Shown one piece after another: positions 11,001 to 23,400 of a stretch of 64,000 nt of DNA. Made by a program: the position numbers and the translations under genes. Origin of the DNA: Mermis nigrescens (lineage: Eukaryota > Nematoda > Enoplea > Mermithida > Mermithidae); contig JAVLUZ010000151.1 in the NCBI GenBank assembly GCA_036768485.1, positions 1,201,885-1,265,884 of the forward strand, given 5' to 3'. The notes under the pieces were generated by a model. It was not told the origin of the DNA. It was given only the letters and a program-made list of their open reading frames with translations, and ran no database searches. Each line of letters opens with the position of its first letter. The stretch's first letter is position 1.

Positions 11001-14000
11001 ATGTACATCATAACATTTTTATTTCGTTATAGACGTCAACCAACTAAGGCATTTTATTTTCTTGAGACAGTAAAACTGATGGAATTGATACTCAGTTCAA
11101 TCAATGAAGGCAATAAGTTTGCACCTATGCAACAACAACCAGCGTTGAACGGTGTCAAGTTATAACTTTCAGTCACAGTCGCATTTGCATAGCATTTACG
11201 GTCCGGGGTTAGTCTGATCTGGGCTTCATCGTGTCATTCCGGGCTAAAATGATTTTAAAAATGGCTAGAATAGAAAGGTTCAAGAAGTGTAAGAACTCAA
11301 CTACATAAGTTCTCAGATGCTAGTCGATTTCCATCATTTTCACGAATAAGCCTTGACTTGCCATTTCTGACCTTAATCTCACCACATTTATCCTCGGAAA
11401 TTCTCCCATTCCCCCAACCCTCAAGCGTGCATCTGCTTGCTGCAGCTCTATTAAATGTGGGAGCAATTCACTCTACATCCCGTTTCGCTGGATAAAATCG
11501 TAATTGAAAATCGAATTGTTTTCAGACAATACCTCGTGAAATTCTTTATTTCGTCCGTTTAATTTGAGTATCACTTGGTTAGCTAGAAGCTAGAAAGCTA
11601 AGTGAAGAAAGTTACAATGAAATCATAAACAACTTACAAGTATTCACCATGAGCCAGACAAAATTCTTTAACTAAATATAATCTTAATTTGAGTAAAGGT
11701 GATATCTTTGAACCTAATTATAATTATTTTTATTTATCATTTATTATTATTCTTATTATTATTATTATTATTATTGCTATTGTTATTATTATTATTATCA
11801 TGTATTTAAATATCTATATTTAGTAGGACAATGTCGAAGCTTTTATGCTTCAGACAAATTCCTGCGAGCTGATGGAAAGCATCTTACTTAGTCATTCAAT
11901 TCGTCAGCCCGTCCCATTTAATTAATTTTTTAGATTCTCCACGTTAGGCTTTTTTCTGCGACTTCTCACGAAACGCCATACAACAATGTGCTTCTTTCCG
12001 GAAAGAGACGACTCGATTTCAATTACATACATATGCACATACATATGTCGTTATATGAAGCTGAACTTCATCAATATTTAAAGTATGCCGGAAGATACAA
12101 AAAACATGGTTGATTTGCGAGTTTATGACGGATAAATTACTGTCACAATGCCATATTGAAATTTTTTCAAATTCTATCCGATCTAGTGCTTTGCAAAACT
12201 GTACATTTTGCACGCAAATAGATGGTTTATGAATTAGGAACCTCAGAGTTTGTGCAAGGTAAAGTGACTAAGCTCACCAGTTTCCGGATCAATATTCTGC
12301 ATAGCTTTAAAAAGCAGTCTCAATTCGACCCAGTGAGGAGGATATTTAAAACGGGCAACATCCAGAATCAAAACTCTATCCGTTTGAGAGTGATAGCCGC
12401 CGATTGGAGAAAAGTGACCCGTTCCAGTCTGCTTTAGCACGCTACGGTCGTAAGAAACGGCTAACACGTGCATATCAGATCTTGTTGATGACATGACGGC
12501 AGATCTACAAAAATAACTTTTTAAATGTGCGTGTATCGCCGAGCGCATCGTACGTACACGCGCATATGAAAAATTATTTCACCCGTCCAACCTTATAATA
12601 AAAACGACTGATTTGGTCGTCTGGCTCCAAAAATAAGTCGAATGATTTGTTTTTTCAAACGTGCGAGTTACATAGAAAAACGGATTTCGTATCCCTCAAG
12701 GCAACAACCAACTGAAACCCCATTCATTCAAAAGAAATGGGCCGTGGACACACACGTAGCATGGAGATGTGGGATTCCTCTACCTGAAGTCGGACGTCCA
12801 CCATCCCCCTCAAAGTCGGAAAATTCTTAACCCTCCCCCGATTTTAGGCGAAGACTTGCATTTACGGTCATTTACCCCCCCCCCTCAATGGCCGAGGACC
12901 CCACCCCAAATTTCGAGCCTTTACACATATACTCGTAGCTGTGGACCTTATTACATACATTTATTGTATAAAAACAATGAATGTGCAGAAGTTAGTTTAA
13001 ATTAGCAGTAGAGCTCGAATCAAAATAACATAAAATCCTAAGGATCAAATAATTTTGCGAAACATTTTGAGTCAACGTTTTATTATCAATCTGATCTGAA
13101 AGTGAAGAAGAAATCCACCCTCTGCCTAATTTTGTAGCCACTATACCCGGATGGGTAAAATAGGTAATCAGAAACGGATACCGATAAAATAAAAAATAAA
13201 ACAATAGAACCACGTTAGCCACGCACCTGAAATCAGACAGAGCATCGTTTTGGTCACCGGCTGAGTCGACTGGGGCGTAAACTTTCCGGACAACCAATCG
13301 ATTACAACGCGCCAAACAACAAAACTGCTCAAAATGTATCCCACTCACTTTTACTTCGTCCAAAGATTTGCAGCAATCCAGCATACTTTCGTGATACCTG
13401 AGAAAATTTATCATAAAACGATGGATATTTGACTGAAATTGAGAAAAAATTCTAAATAACAAAACATTTTTAACATTATGCATCATTGTGCAAATCTAAC
13501 AGGTATAAATCAGGTTACAACACGTAGAAAAATGGCGCAGTAAACAAAAAGAGTCAAGGTCCAAACTTTCAGTGATTCAGAAAAGGTTTAAGGTTTAAGG
13601 TTTGAATTGATAGTTGAATAAAGTTTTAAAATGATAGTTAAACCAAGGTTTGAATACAACGTAGGAAACTTAGGAGACAAGCAAACTGCCATTTTTGCGG
13701 TAGTAGCCGCCCTTTCAAATTCTGGCCGAAAACTGAAGAAAGCATTTAGCCCCTGCTTAGAAACAAAAAACTTAAGGAAAAATATTGCGAAATAATTATA
13801 AAGTCAACGAAAGTATGGAACGGATGCAGCACATTTTTGTACATCGTCCTTTTCTGTACATAAGCACATGAAAAAATACGGCACCCAAAAGTCAGTCTTC
13901 GTTTGTACATTTTGTACATATAAATTTTAGTAAGCTATGTACGTATGTAGAATATAGGCCAGTAATATAGTCCGGGAGAAAAACTGCGGTTTTCGATCTT

Positions 14001-17000
14001 AACAGAGAATTGCAAAACTAGCACAAAGCAGTTCTCACATTTTTACCATTACCTACATAGACAGATTCTGTTTCACGAAATCTTGTGCTCGGCTAACGAT
14101 TTTTTAATCGCAGTAAATTGACTAAAAACGTGGCTTAAACTGATGCGACGACCGACCCTGATATTGCGCAAAATAAACAAGGGCGCAGAAAGCTTCACTA
14201 TGCAAAATTGTGTTACGATAGCTGACCACTTTTATTAGTGCTAAAAATTGACTTTCATGCACATGGTTTAGTCAAATAAAGTTCAACTTAATTATAGAGT
14301 TTCTTAAAACAAACAGTACGTTAAATTAATAAATTAGTGTGAACATACATGCACATCATGGGAATCCTGGGGGGGGGTGAAATTGCAAAGTGCCTTTTTA
14401 GGGCCAATACTGGGAAGGGGTAGAACAATTTTTGCGGGGGGGGGGGTGACAACCCCAAACCTCCCTCCAAGATCATGTATGAGTGTGAAATACTTACGTT
14501 TCGCCTGATTTAAATTTTTAATTGAATACCTTAAACTCTATACAAGCAAATAAGCCAGTACGCCGGGCAGTTTTAAAGTTACTGTCTTCTCAAACTCAAT
14601 TTCGGGAATTACGAACACGCACATAAAATTTTGACATTCTTACTGTTTTCAGCAGGGGCAGCCGCCCCTGGCCTAAAACATTTTTTAAAGGTAAGATAAT
14701 GCACGAAAAGATGGAAAAATCGCATATCTTTTACGTAAAATCTTCATATTTTCGGCGCTTCGCGCCAGTTGTGAAGTATTTTTCGTAATTATAGCTCAAG
14801 AACGACCAAAAACGGCACTTTTTATAGTTTCTTAAGTAATGAGTCGAAAAATGCGGTTCTTGTGAGCTATCCCGACAAATTTTCCGACATATATACCAAT
14901 TTATGTTGGGTCCGCCCCCTCTTCCCGCTTGGCCGAATCCTGGATCGGGCCTGATTGTGCTTATACAAAGACAGTTCAGAAAATTATCTGTAAAATCTCG
15001 CCAAACAGAAACACCATGAACGAATGGCGAGAAAATGCAACATTGTCAAAGGGCGAAATTCATATGTGCATACAAAGATACAAAATGCCAAGAAAAAGAA
15101 TTTATCATTTATAGACAGAGGAGCAGGAGCGGATTTAAGGGGAGGCGGCCCCCATTGGCCAAAAATAGTTGGCGAGATAAGGAATAGATATGTAATTTGC
15201 AATGATTTTCGGCCGTCAGCGACCATGATTTCACAAATTTTTCCGGCGCTTCGCGCCGGATAATACTTATGAATGGCATTTATTTACTTCCTTGGCGACC
15301 TGGAACTTATTTTTTGCTCATGAAATATGTTTCATAACAATTTCAACAACAGAAACAGCTATTTCAGCATAGTTTTCTACTATATTAATTCGAAAGTTTT
15401 CGACGTTTCGCGTCAACTGCTATAAATACAGGAAATTAAGCAGTAAATCAAGCTTCAAAACGTCTTTCCGTCTAAATTTCACAAAGTTTTCTGCCCTTCG
15501 CGCCAGATTTTCACTAAATTTTAAGAGATTTAGTGATTTTTTCGCACAAAATTGTCGAAACTTTGAAAATTTTTCAAAAAAATGTTGCTTCAAAAGTGAT
15601 TTTAAATAAAAGTAGACGATGTAAAACGCCGGAAAAACGCTATTTCGCGCACGAAGGGCAAATTTTTGGACCTATTCTCGACAGTTTTTGGAAAGTTGGG
15701 GTATCGCCCCTTAAGAAAATCATAGATTCGCCATACGAGAATGTGTGTCTGCGTATCCTGTGTATTATTTAATAATATGAAATTCAGGTTTTAAGTTATA
15801 AAACTCACCATTTCCAAGAACCTTTCCACACACGACCTGGATCAACCTCAAGCGCGTTCAACGTCATGACTTAAAGAATTTTTTTGTTTTAATTAGAAGG
15901 CTACGTTAACGAACGGGATCAAGAAATATGCTTCTTCCAATGGCGGATCCAGGATTTTCTGACAGGGTTGGGGCGGAGCCCCAAATATGCCTAAAAGTGT
16001 CAAACATTGTCCGAAAATTTGACCGCTATGCTTAAAGTAACGCTTTTTATGTCATCTTTTGATCAGCAGAATTATTTCTTATGCAGTAAAAAGTTCAGAA
16101 TTTTTAAAGTTTTCCGATTTTTTTATGAAAAACTCGCAAAGTTAATGCAAAAAGCGACACAAGCGCCAAAAGATACTCGAGAAATCATTGTAAGAACTGA
16201 AAATACTCTTCTAACTTAAAAGTAGTCTTTTAGAGCGCCAAGAAAGTCAATAGATGTCATTAATGAGTGCTACTTTGGCGCAAATCATGATAAAAATGGC
16301 AAAATCGTCAGAAAATACACATCTATTCCAGAAATGCATAGCATGGGAATTCTGTGGGGAGGGGGAAATGAAATTTTATAGTGATTTTTTTGGGCCCAAA
16401 AATGGTCGGTACGCGTCAAAACCTTGGTTTTTTTGGCGTTTCTCACGATGCTCTATCTTTCTAGAGCATAATGGAAAAAAATTTCAAAAAAAGAGGCATA
16501 TAGGCAAAGCATGAGTATATGGCACAAAGTGCCGAAAAATTTGACACTTTTGAGCAGATAGATAGCTAAAAACGCATAAAAAAGATCTTTCGATGAATTA
16601 TTAGGAAATTTTTGAGACTTTCGAAAAATCGTAAATTCTGGGAAAGTGAAAGTCTAAAGTGCTTTTTTGGGCCCCAAAATGGTCGGTACGCGTAAGAAAC
16701 ATCGCAGAAAATTTTACACTTTTGAGCAAATAGATAGCTAAAAACTACTTTTATACGGATTTTCAGAAAATTTTTTAGGACTTTCGAAAAATCGTGAATT
16801 CTGAGAGGATAAGGAAATTTCTGGGGAGGGGGATTTTTCTGAGGGGTCAAACCCCCAACCCCCAGATCATGTATGATCTATTCTTCATTGCAACCAAATA
16901 TTTTTTGACGACAGCGGGGGCGGCCCTCGCCCAGTGTTTTTTTGTACAAGGTCCGTTTGCACATGTACAAAGATGGTCCCCAAAAGTCTTTGTACATTTT

Positions 17001-20000
17001 GTAAACATAAATTTTTGGGTACGATAATATGGTACAGTAGCGATTTTAGTGAAGCAAAACAGAGTTGTTCGACCTTTGGTAGAGTATTTTAGCTAATTTC
17101 TAAGTTTCTGAGGGCAAAAATCACTAATAATCGTCTCAAAACGGCGCGAAGCGCCAAAAATTCGATATTTTTTCCTTTAGAATGCGATTTGTGACATAAA
17201 AAACATATTATATAGAACACACAATTACTCGTTTCAGCGCGAAGCGCCGAAAATTTTTGCGAATTGCAAACCTTTTTTACAGTTTTCATCTTCCCAAAAA
17301 TCTTTGTACATGTACAAAGATGGTCCACAAAAGTCTTTGTACATCAGGCAAAATCTTTGCCGAATACAGAAAAACACTGCCCACGCCCCATCTATATCCG
17401 CCACTGGTTTCTTCCATTTACCTAACGTTGTCAGACCACAAAATGCCGGTTCTTCTTGCGTTCGAAACTGAGCTGCCAATTTAAAATAAATGGCCATATA
17501 TCCTGAAAACTTTGATGCGCAGTACAAGCAAAAAGTTGGATCGAAAAAATGTTGCTAGGGTGAATGTTGTGATATTAAAACAAGGTACAAGATGCGCTAT
17601 CAGCTGACCACAACATACATATGTACTAGCACGTATTCGGAGGGGGAGGGGGCCGGGCCGCCCTTTCCCGAAACTAGAAAAAAGTAGCGCTTATAAAACA
17701 CCGCCAAAACAAGTTTTTAGCGTACTTTGAGCTAGTAAACTCGAAATTTTGCGGCGCTTGTTTATGTATACTTTTGTCTTCTAAATCGAGTTAGATATGA
17801 AGAAAATGCCATATTTTTCCGATGCTTCGCGCCGGATTTACTGTCTATTTATGTTATATCTTCTAGCCCGCTCAAAACCGATCAAATTTGAGCTTGACAA
17901 GTATAGAACCTGTCAAATTTTTTTCGGCGCGCGCCGAATTATTCATTTTCTTTTTCGTTGTTGTTTGTAAAACACAAAGATTAAATACAAAGACGGAAGC
18001 AAGGAAATTACTCGTCGAATCAATAACGAGAAATCAGTTGCAAAACGATAGTTTTTCTTTACATGAGTTTGGAATGAATAGAAAATTTTTGAGATTTTTC
18101 TTTGGATATTTCTTCACCATTGCATAGAGCTCGTCGAGATATGCTCAAAAATGCTTTCTCCCAATAGTTCTCAGGATATCTGACCTCGAAATATCAGCCC
18201 CCCCCGAAATAATATCCTGGATACAGGCCTGCATATGCATGTACAAATAAAAGAATCTACTCGCACCTACTGAATATGTTATGTACACTCCTCACAAAGA
18301 AAATTCGTAGAATAAAATTACACATAACGAAAAAACGATTTTTTGAAGCTTAATAAGCTAATTCGAGAAACAAAGATATACATATTCGGAGCGATTCGCC
18401 GATCACTTGATAAACTGAACGAAGTCAAACTTCTATTTTTGACAACAAGTGAAAAACAAAATTTCATTTTTTTTAAACTGACAAAAATTCAAATTTATGT
18501 TAGGTATTAACTATCAAGGGAATAGAAAGATCAACATAGTCTGAAAATTATCTAAAAGATATTTAAAAATATAAAAAATATGCCATCTGAAAAGCAACGA
18601 TCTAATCTTACATCTAAAGTTACAAACCCATAAAAATAGTGTCAACCGAGATTTTCTTGTTTCGCAAAATTTGAAGCTTCGCGGAAAGGTTAGAAAAACG
18701 TAAAGAGCGGCTTCTCCTCGTTTGCTCACAAGAAAGGGGAGAGAACATGTTTGCTTTAGATTATTTCTTTTCTGCTTATCCTTTAGCCCAAAAATAATCC
18801 GAATGTCTTGAAACAAATTAATGAAACATATTGACTTTTTGACAGCTCTAGTAGCTTTTCCACACAAAGTCCGAAAATTTCAAAATATCTGCAGAAAAAG
18901 AAGAGAAGCAATTTGTCAACTTAAATCTGAGAAAACTTAAATTATACACGATTTGGCTTTGAAGCAGTTACAAAATAAGTGTATTTCATCGCAAGGTACT
19001 TCGCAAAACGATTTGTGACTGTAATTGTTAAAAAACTTCAACTGTTAGAAGACATGCGATGCAAAATAAATAATTGCAACCATACCTGGGTGTGCGGGGT
19101 AGGGGTTTGGATGTATGCACCCCCCAGAACCAAAATACCCCCAGAAAACAATTTTAATTTTTTCGCAATTTTTTGATGCCAATGAATAGTTCTCAATGAG
19201 AGACCTTGAAAAATGATATTTTTTCGCCAAACCACCATTTCTAACACCATTTTTTGACCTTTGAAAAAATCTTGCACCCCCCCAGAGCTTTGGTGCCGCC
19301 AACCTATAATTGCTTGCAACCCTTGGTTACATACAGCAATGAAGAAGACGAATAATTAGAAATTGATTTAAAAATTAGAAAATAAATGAAAAAAGACGAT
19401 TGGTACCAAAACTACAGAAAAAAACGCGCCAAAATTTTCTTCAATTCATTAACCTATAACATTAAGAATTTTTACAAAGCAAAGGTTAACTTTTTATTAT
19501 CACTATTTATTAACTGAGCGAATCGATGTAATTAATAGTTCAGCAAAATCTCTTAAAACATGTAGAAATTCTAATCTCTTTTTTTCCAGCTAAAATAAAA
19601 TTTTGACACAAACTCAAGACAAGACGGACGACACATGGACGGAGTTAAGAAGGGCGGCCGGGCCGCCCCCGTGATTAGCCAAAGATAATTGACGAAACAA
19701 AGAGGGTATATGTAATTTGCAATGATTTTTGGCCTTCGGTGTTCATAATTTCTCGAAACTCTGTTCGGCGGTCCAGAAGCCATTTTTTGCTCAGGGAATG
19801 GGTTTTGAGACGATTTCAAGAGCATAAACAGATTTTTCAGCATGGTTTTCTTCTATTTTCTAGCATAATTTTTCAAAATTTCCGATCTGCGTCAAAAGCT
19901 ATAAATACGGTAGATCGAGCAGTAATTCAAGCTTCAAAAGGTTCTTCCGATTTAACTTCACAATTTTTTGGCGTTTCGCGCCAGATGATTTTTTCGAGCA

Positions 20001-20496
20001 AAACTGTCGAGAATTTTTAACATTTCTCGCAAAAATCTTGCGTAAAAAGATTTTAAATAAAAGTAGACGACGCAAAACGCTGAAAAAACGCTATTTCGCA
20101 CGTGAAGGACAAATATTTGGACATCTTTTCGACTGTTAATGAAAAAAGTTGGGGTACCGCTCCCTTAGGAAAGTCCTAGATCCGCAACTAGTACGTCATG
20201 ATTCGTATTCTCCGGAACCGTTACCAGCTTTGTGACTGCAATTTTACACTGAATTTCAGCTGGGAATCTCATAAAATATCGTCGAACTAAATAAATAAAC
20301 AAATTCAAAATGGAGTATATTTGTTTTAGGAACAGAACATGGCGAAAGTTATACTAACAAATTTAGTATGTACTTTTCATAGACAAGAAAATACGATTTT
20401 ACCATTTTGCAACGCTTCAAGAAACAAACGCTTCCCTTCGATAGAACTGAAGTCGATACATGCGATCGGCAAAGGTCGCCTGTAATAGGGACCCAT
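8060..20496 (-). CDS. PCS: Phytochelatin synthase (gamma-glutamylcysteine dipeptidyl transpeptidase), complete gene
   Basis: The enzyme (EC 2.3.2.15) joins gamma-Glu-Cys units from glutathione into phytochelatins that chelate cadmium, arsenic, zinc and copper in the cytosol. Exons on the minus strand are 20496-20403, 17502-17422, 15869-15809, 13397-13227, 12504-12278, 9370-8868 and probably 8083-8060. All junctions are GT/AG and every phase closes. The joined product is about 386 residues, near the usual animal length. The papain-like triad is Cys53 (in [11 protein letters not shown]), His166 (in [11 protein letters not shown]) and Asp184 (in [14 protein letters not shown]). The C-terminal half carries Cys306/307/309 and Cys372/375, consistent with the variable metal-sensing tail. 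Introns are full of hAT-like elements. Animal PCS genes have a patchy distribution, so this one is worth placing in a tree. Confidence 0.93.
8136..8717 (+). mobile_element. B1, family B hAT-like element in PCS intron 6
   Basis: The right end is ATACGGGCCTG and the left end is degenerate. A perfect 8-bp duplication ATTGTATG lies at 8128-8135 and 8718-8725. The interior matches B2 and B3, including the CATAGAGCTCGTTGAGATACG block. Confidence 0.82.
8868..9370 (-). CDS. PCS: PCS exon 6, C-terminal domain
   Basis: It begins (G)[10 protein letters not shown] directly after IDPETG, so the junction is certain. The 167 codons form the poorly conserved C-terminal domain. They include a CCEC motif and, at the end, ECKRCFGLQ. 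The donor TTACAG/GTCAGT at 8868 is a near-perfect consensus. Reading through it would add only about 21 residues before a stop at 8802. Confidence 0.88.
9371..12277 (-). other. PCS intron 5: repeat fragments and a TTA microsatellite
   Basis: It contains D-family fragments with GTACATGTACAAAG near 9790 and CTTTGTACAT near 10360-10400. It also has a G-rich family H-like block near 10725-10860, a CCCCGGG-rich patch at 10888-10925 and an imperfect TTA/TTG array at about 11741-11800. I found no exon in it. Confidence 0.6.
12278..12504 (-). CDS. PCS: PCS exon 5 with catalytic His and Asp
   Basis: It encodes [16 protein letters not shown] and [18 protein letters not shown], the most conserved block of the family and both remaining triad residues. 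Splice sites are TTTTTGTAG and ACTG/GTGAGC. Confidence 0.95.
13227..13397 (-). CDS. PCS: PCS exon 4
   Basis: It encodes [20 protein letters not shown] through DALSDF. It corresponds to the family DESMLDCC block followed by the FGKVACLA-C-like stretch, here [10 protein letters not shown]. Splice sites are TTTTCTCAG and TTCAG/GTGCGT. Confidence 0.92.
14653..14953 (+). repeat. Family C copy in PCS intron 3
   Basis: The ends are CAGGGGCAGCCGCCCCTGG and GGATCGGGCCTG. The interior holds GGCGCTTCGCGCC at 14753-14765. No clear target duplication is seen. Confidence 0.6.
15124..15738 (+). mobile_element. E2, family E copy in PCS intron 3
   Basis: The left end is CAGGAGCGGATTTAAGG. The interior is co-linear with E1 without the D2 insertion, with hairpins at 15245 and about 15497. 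The right end is near the ATAGATTCGCCA sequence, about 70 nt inside the intron from the exon 3 donor. Confidence 0.65.
15809..15869 (-). CDS. PCS: PCS exon 3
   Basis: This 61-nt exon encodes [19 protein letters not shown], the family's VVLNAL--DPGR-WKGPWRW segment. It is too short to stand out as an ORF. Splice sites are TTCTTTAAG and AAATG/GTGAGT, and the phases match both neighbours. Confidence 0.9.
16325..16880 (+). repeat. Family H repeat, partly duplicated, in PCS intron 2
   Basis: It starts GAAATGCATAGCATGGGAATTC and contains TGGTCGGTACGCGT twice. It ends in CCCCAACCCCCAGATCATGTATG. Related blocks are at about 25375-25765, 32205-32400 and 60800-61420. Confidence 0.5.
16932..17379 (-). 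mobile_element. D3, family D element beside PCS exon 2
   Basis: The ends are CAGTGTTTTTTTGTACAAGG and CAGAAAAACACTG. The flanks are CCCTCGCC and CCCACGCC (7 of 8). It holds two GGCGCGAAGCGCC hairpins (17143-17155 and about 17237). It sits 43 nt downstream of the PCS exon 2 donor in transcript order. Confidence 0.8.
17422..17502 (-). CDS. PCS: PCS exon 2 with catalytic cysteine
   Basis: It encodes [15 protein letters not shown] and [11 protein letters not shown]; the cysteine is the acyl-enzyme nucleophile. The acceptor is TTTTCAG and the donor is TTAG/GTAAAT. Element D3 ends only 43 nt beyond the donor. Confidence 0.92.
17626..18231 (+). mobile_element. B2, family B hAT-like element
   Basis: The right end is GGATACAGGCCTG. 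The flanks are CATATGTA (17618-17625) and CATATGCA (18232-18239). It lies in PCS intron 1 and the interior is co-linear with B1 and B3. Confidence 0.75.
19081..19307 (-). mobile_element. Family A MITE in PCS intron 1
   Basis: It begins CATACCTGGGTG after ATTGCAAC and ends near GCCAACCTATA before ATTGCTTG. The interior is a typical family A body. The duplication is imperfect. Confidence 0.7.
19650..20190 (+). repeat. E3, family E copy in PCS intron 1
   Basis: Its interior is co-linear with E1 and E2 (GTAATTTGCAATGATTTTTGGCC, TTTCGCGCCAGAT). It ends in CCTAGATCCGCAACT. Boundaries are approximate. Confidence 0.55.
20403..20496 (-). CDS. PCS: PCS exon 1 (chosen start)
   Basis: It encodes [18 protein letters not shown] and then [13 protein letters not shown], the conserved N-terminal FY-RPLP...FSS-EGK-LF-EAL block. 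The ATG at 20496 directly precedes the conserved block and sits where most family members start. An acceptor-like TTTCAG just upstream leaves room for an untranslated or N-terminal exon. The donor is AATG/GTAAAA, phase 1. Confidence 0.88.
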
Positions 20497-23400
20497 CAGC
20501 TGCGAGTCAATATCTGAAATTGGACTTAAAAAATTTAGCATCCAAATACATAGCATTATCAAACAGAAAGACAAGCTGTCATTCAATAGATATTTTACAT
20601 CAGTTTTTCTAAAGAATACCTACCTTCTTTTGATAGATACCCAAACTAAATATATGATATATACACATAAAACAATAATAAAAACTTCGTTTCTATTCTA
20701 ATCATTCCTCACGGCACATAAGAAATGTTTTAAAAGAAAAGGACGATAAGAATAGAGTAATTAGTAATAACATACATAACTTCTTTCATTTTTTCACTTG
20801 TATTCAATTGATAGAAAGTCTTCCAGAAATAAGAATACCGCCTTGAGTCGCAGTTCAATTATATACTAAAATTGAGTTTAGTCAGGATAGATTACAGAAT
20901 AGATGCTCAGATTAGAGGAGTCTTAAGATAGAAATAAATTCTCAGAGTAGCGTCTTGATGAAGACGACACAATTTTTCGATACCTACACGTTTTAGACAT
21001 TTGCGATAGAATAAAATCAAAATTTTCAAATTAACATATACATACCACCATTCCTGCACATAGGGAGAGGGGTGAGGGAGTAGCGCCCCGCTAAAGGGTC
21101 AGCCACACAGGTACTGTCCGTCGATTTTGCGCTGATGTGTTTTTTATTCAAAAGGCGCCAAAAACTGTTAAAAGCAATATAATGCAGTCAAAACGGACTA
21201 AAACTGCTTTTGAGATGCGGTATCAACACAGAAAAGCGTTTATATACTATTTTGACAATTTCTGTCGTCTGAATAGCAAAAAATCGTCAACACTAAATCT
21301 AATGATTCTGATTTCTGGGATTTTACCCACCCCTTGCCAACCCTGACCTTGTACATATATGCGTACCTATCACCTGGCGCGTATCCAGGATCCGGTCACG
21401 GAGAAGGGCGGACCCAACATAAAATGGTCTATATATCGGGAAATTGACCGGGATAGCATGTAAATACCGCATTTGTCGATGTCTTTCAAACATGCTCTTT
21501 TCATTAAAATAATGAAATTCGAAGTTTTCGAAAAAAAATTTCTTCTCAAAACACTATAAAAAGTGTCGTTTTATGGCCGCGCTTGTACGAAAGTTATGAA
21601 AAAATACTTCACATCTGACGCGAAGCGCCTACATAAGTTAATAAAATGTCCTACTAAAAAACCTATGAAAGGCTTTCATTTTTGGCACCCTCAAATGGTT
21701 TCTGATTCACAAGGCAAAGTATGTTTGTACCCTGGGAATCTACCGGATAAGGGCATGAACTCCCTCCTTCATTTTGCTGTGTTAGGCTGCCATGTCAATG
21801 GGATTTCATTTAAATTTCTCTAAATTTTATTTTAATCAATTTTACTACACCCTATCAATATAATGCAAACAAACCTCGTAGCGCTTCATTAATTGCACAT
21901 GGCTGTTATCTTAATAGGTTCATCAATTTGCTAATAAACGAGGGTAGTACTTCGAACGAGTAATTAGGAAATTCATCGTTAACGAATGTGCCGCGAATAT
22001 ACATAAATATTCTTATTTTTCATTGGAATTTGCGATTGCCTTCAAATCAAGTTTTCTGCCTCAAATTTGATAAAGCAAGCAGTCACTCACATACTTATGT
22101 ACAAGTGTCACTGCACCTATGTATAAAGACAGATACATACTAAGATAAAAATTACATTAAAAGTGCAAGGAATTAGAATTAGTAAACACCTGCACAAAAT
22201 ATGTCAAGATTGCAGTAGACGCGAATAAATCAGTTAAATCCACTACACACTGCACATCAGTTTTTAGAATGATGAATTTTTCTCCAATTTGATCACGGTA
22301 ATACATATACATACATGTATGCATGAGCGTACGCAGAGGGCCGCCCCCTTAGCCAAAGAATAGTTTTGGAAAGGTAAGATAATTCATGGAAAATAATGGA
22401 AATTAGCATCTTTTCATCGAAATATCTCAAAACTTTCGCCGTGGGATCATTATTTTCCATAAATTTGTCTCAAGCGCGGCCAAAAAAGGTCATTTTTCGT
22501 AGCATATTAAAAGAAAATGAAATATTTTCGAAAAGCTTGTATTTTATGAGCTTAATGAATAGAACATGTTCGGAAACGTCCGAAAATGCACTTTATTCTG
22601 TGCCCCGGCGAACATATCCCGAAGTATAGGGTCACCAATTTTGGACCGGCCTTCCCCTTAAAAAAATCCTGAGTACGCCTTTATGCAAGTTTGGCTGCAC
22701 GGGTATGTACATAGTAACCTACCTTTTTTGTCCATCAATACAAAGTGAGGATTCGGTGAAATGAGAGCAAATCAAAAACAGTAGTGAGCGCCTTAAACTC
22801 CGCACACACGCCAGTCGTATGAACCAATTCTGACGGACGCAGAAGATCCAATTGGCGCAGACTATTGCGGACAGTCACTGCTGTAATGCAACTTACGTCC
22901 TATAAGCTATATACCATGAAACAAGCGAAAAAATAACATTTTCAGTATAAGTGTAAACAGACACATATATGGGCAATTAGTTCCCCCCAAATTTTGAATA
23001 TGTGGATATTTTTTGCGAGGGTAACCTAAAAAAATAATCACCGAGCTTCCCGTTAGCACGATAAGTAAAATGATAGAAAATCACATAATCTCGTTATATA
23101 CGCACCAGCTTTTCATTTCTAGTATAAAGCAGTTCTGAAACAACTATTCATTTACGATTAAAACCACGTTTCACCTACTAGTCAGATTCATGCATGGAAA
23201 GCATCCAAATTCTGGAATCTGGGTGATATAAAATCGGCAAAATCCCAGATATGCGAAAATTCAATTCTGGGGTTGTGCTGAATTCTCGGAGGGGGGGTAA
23301 ACACCAACGCCCATGTGTGGTCAGGTTGCTACTTTAACATATCAGAACTTAATCTCCATACGTCATCAGATACTCCTATAGGTTCAAATTCCTACGTTTT

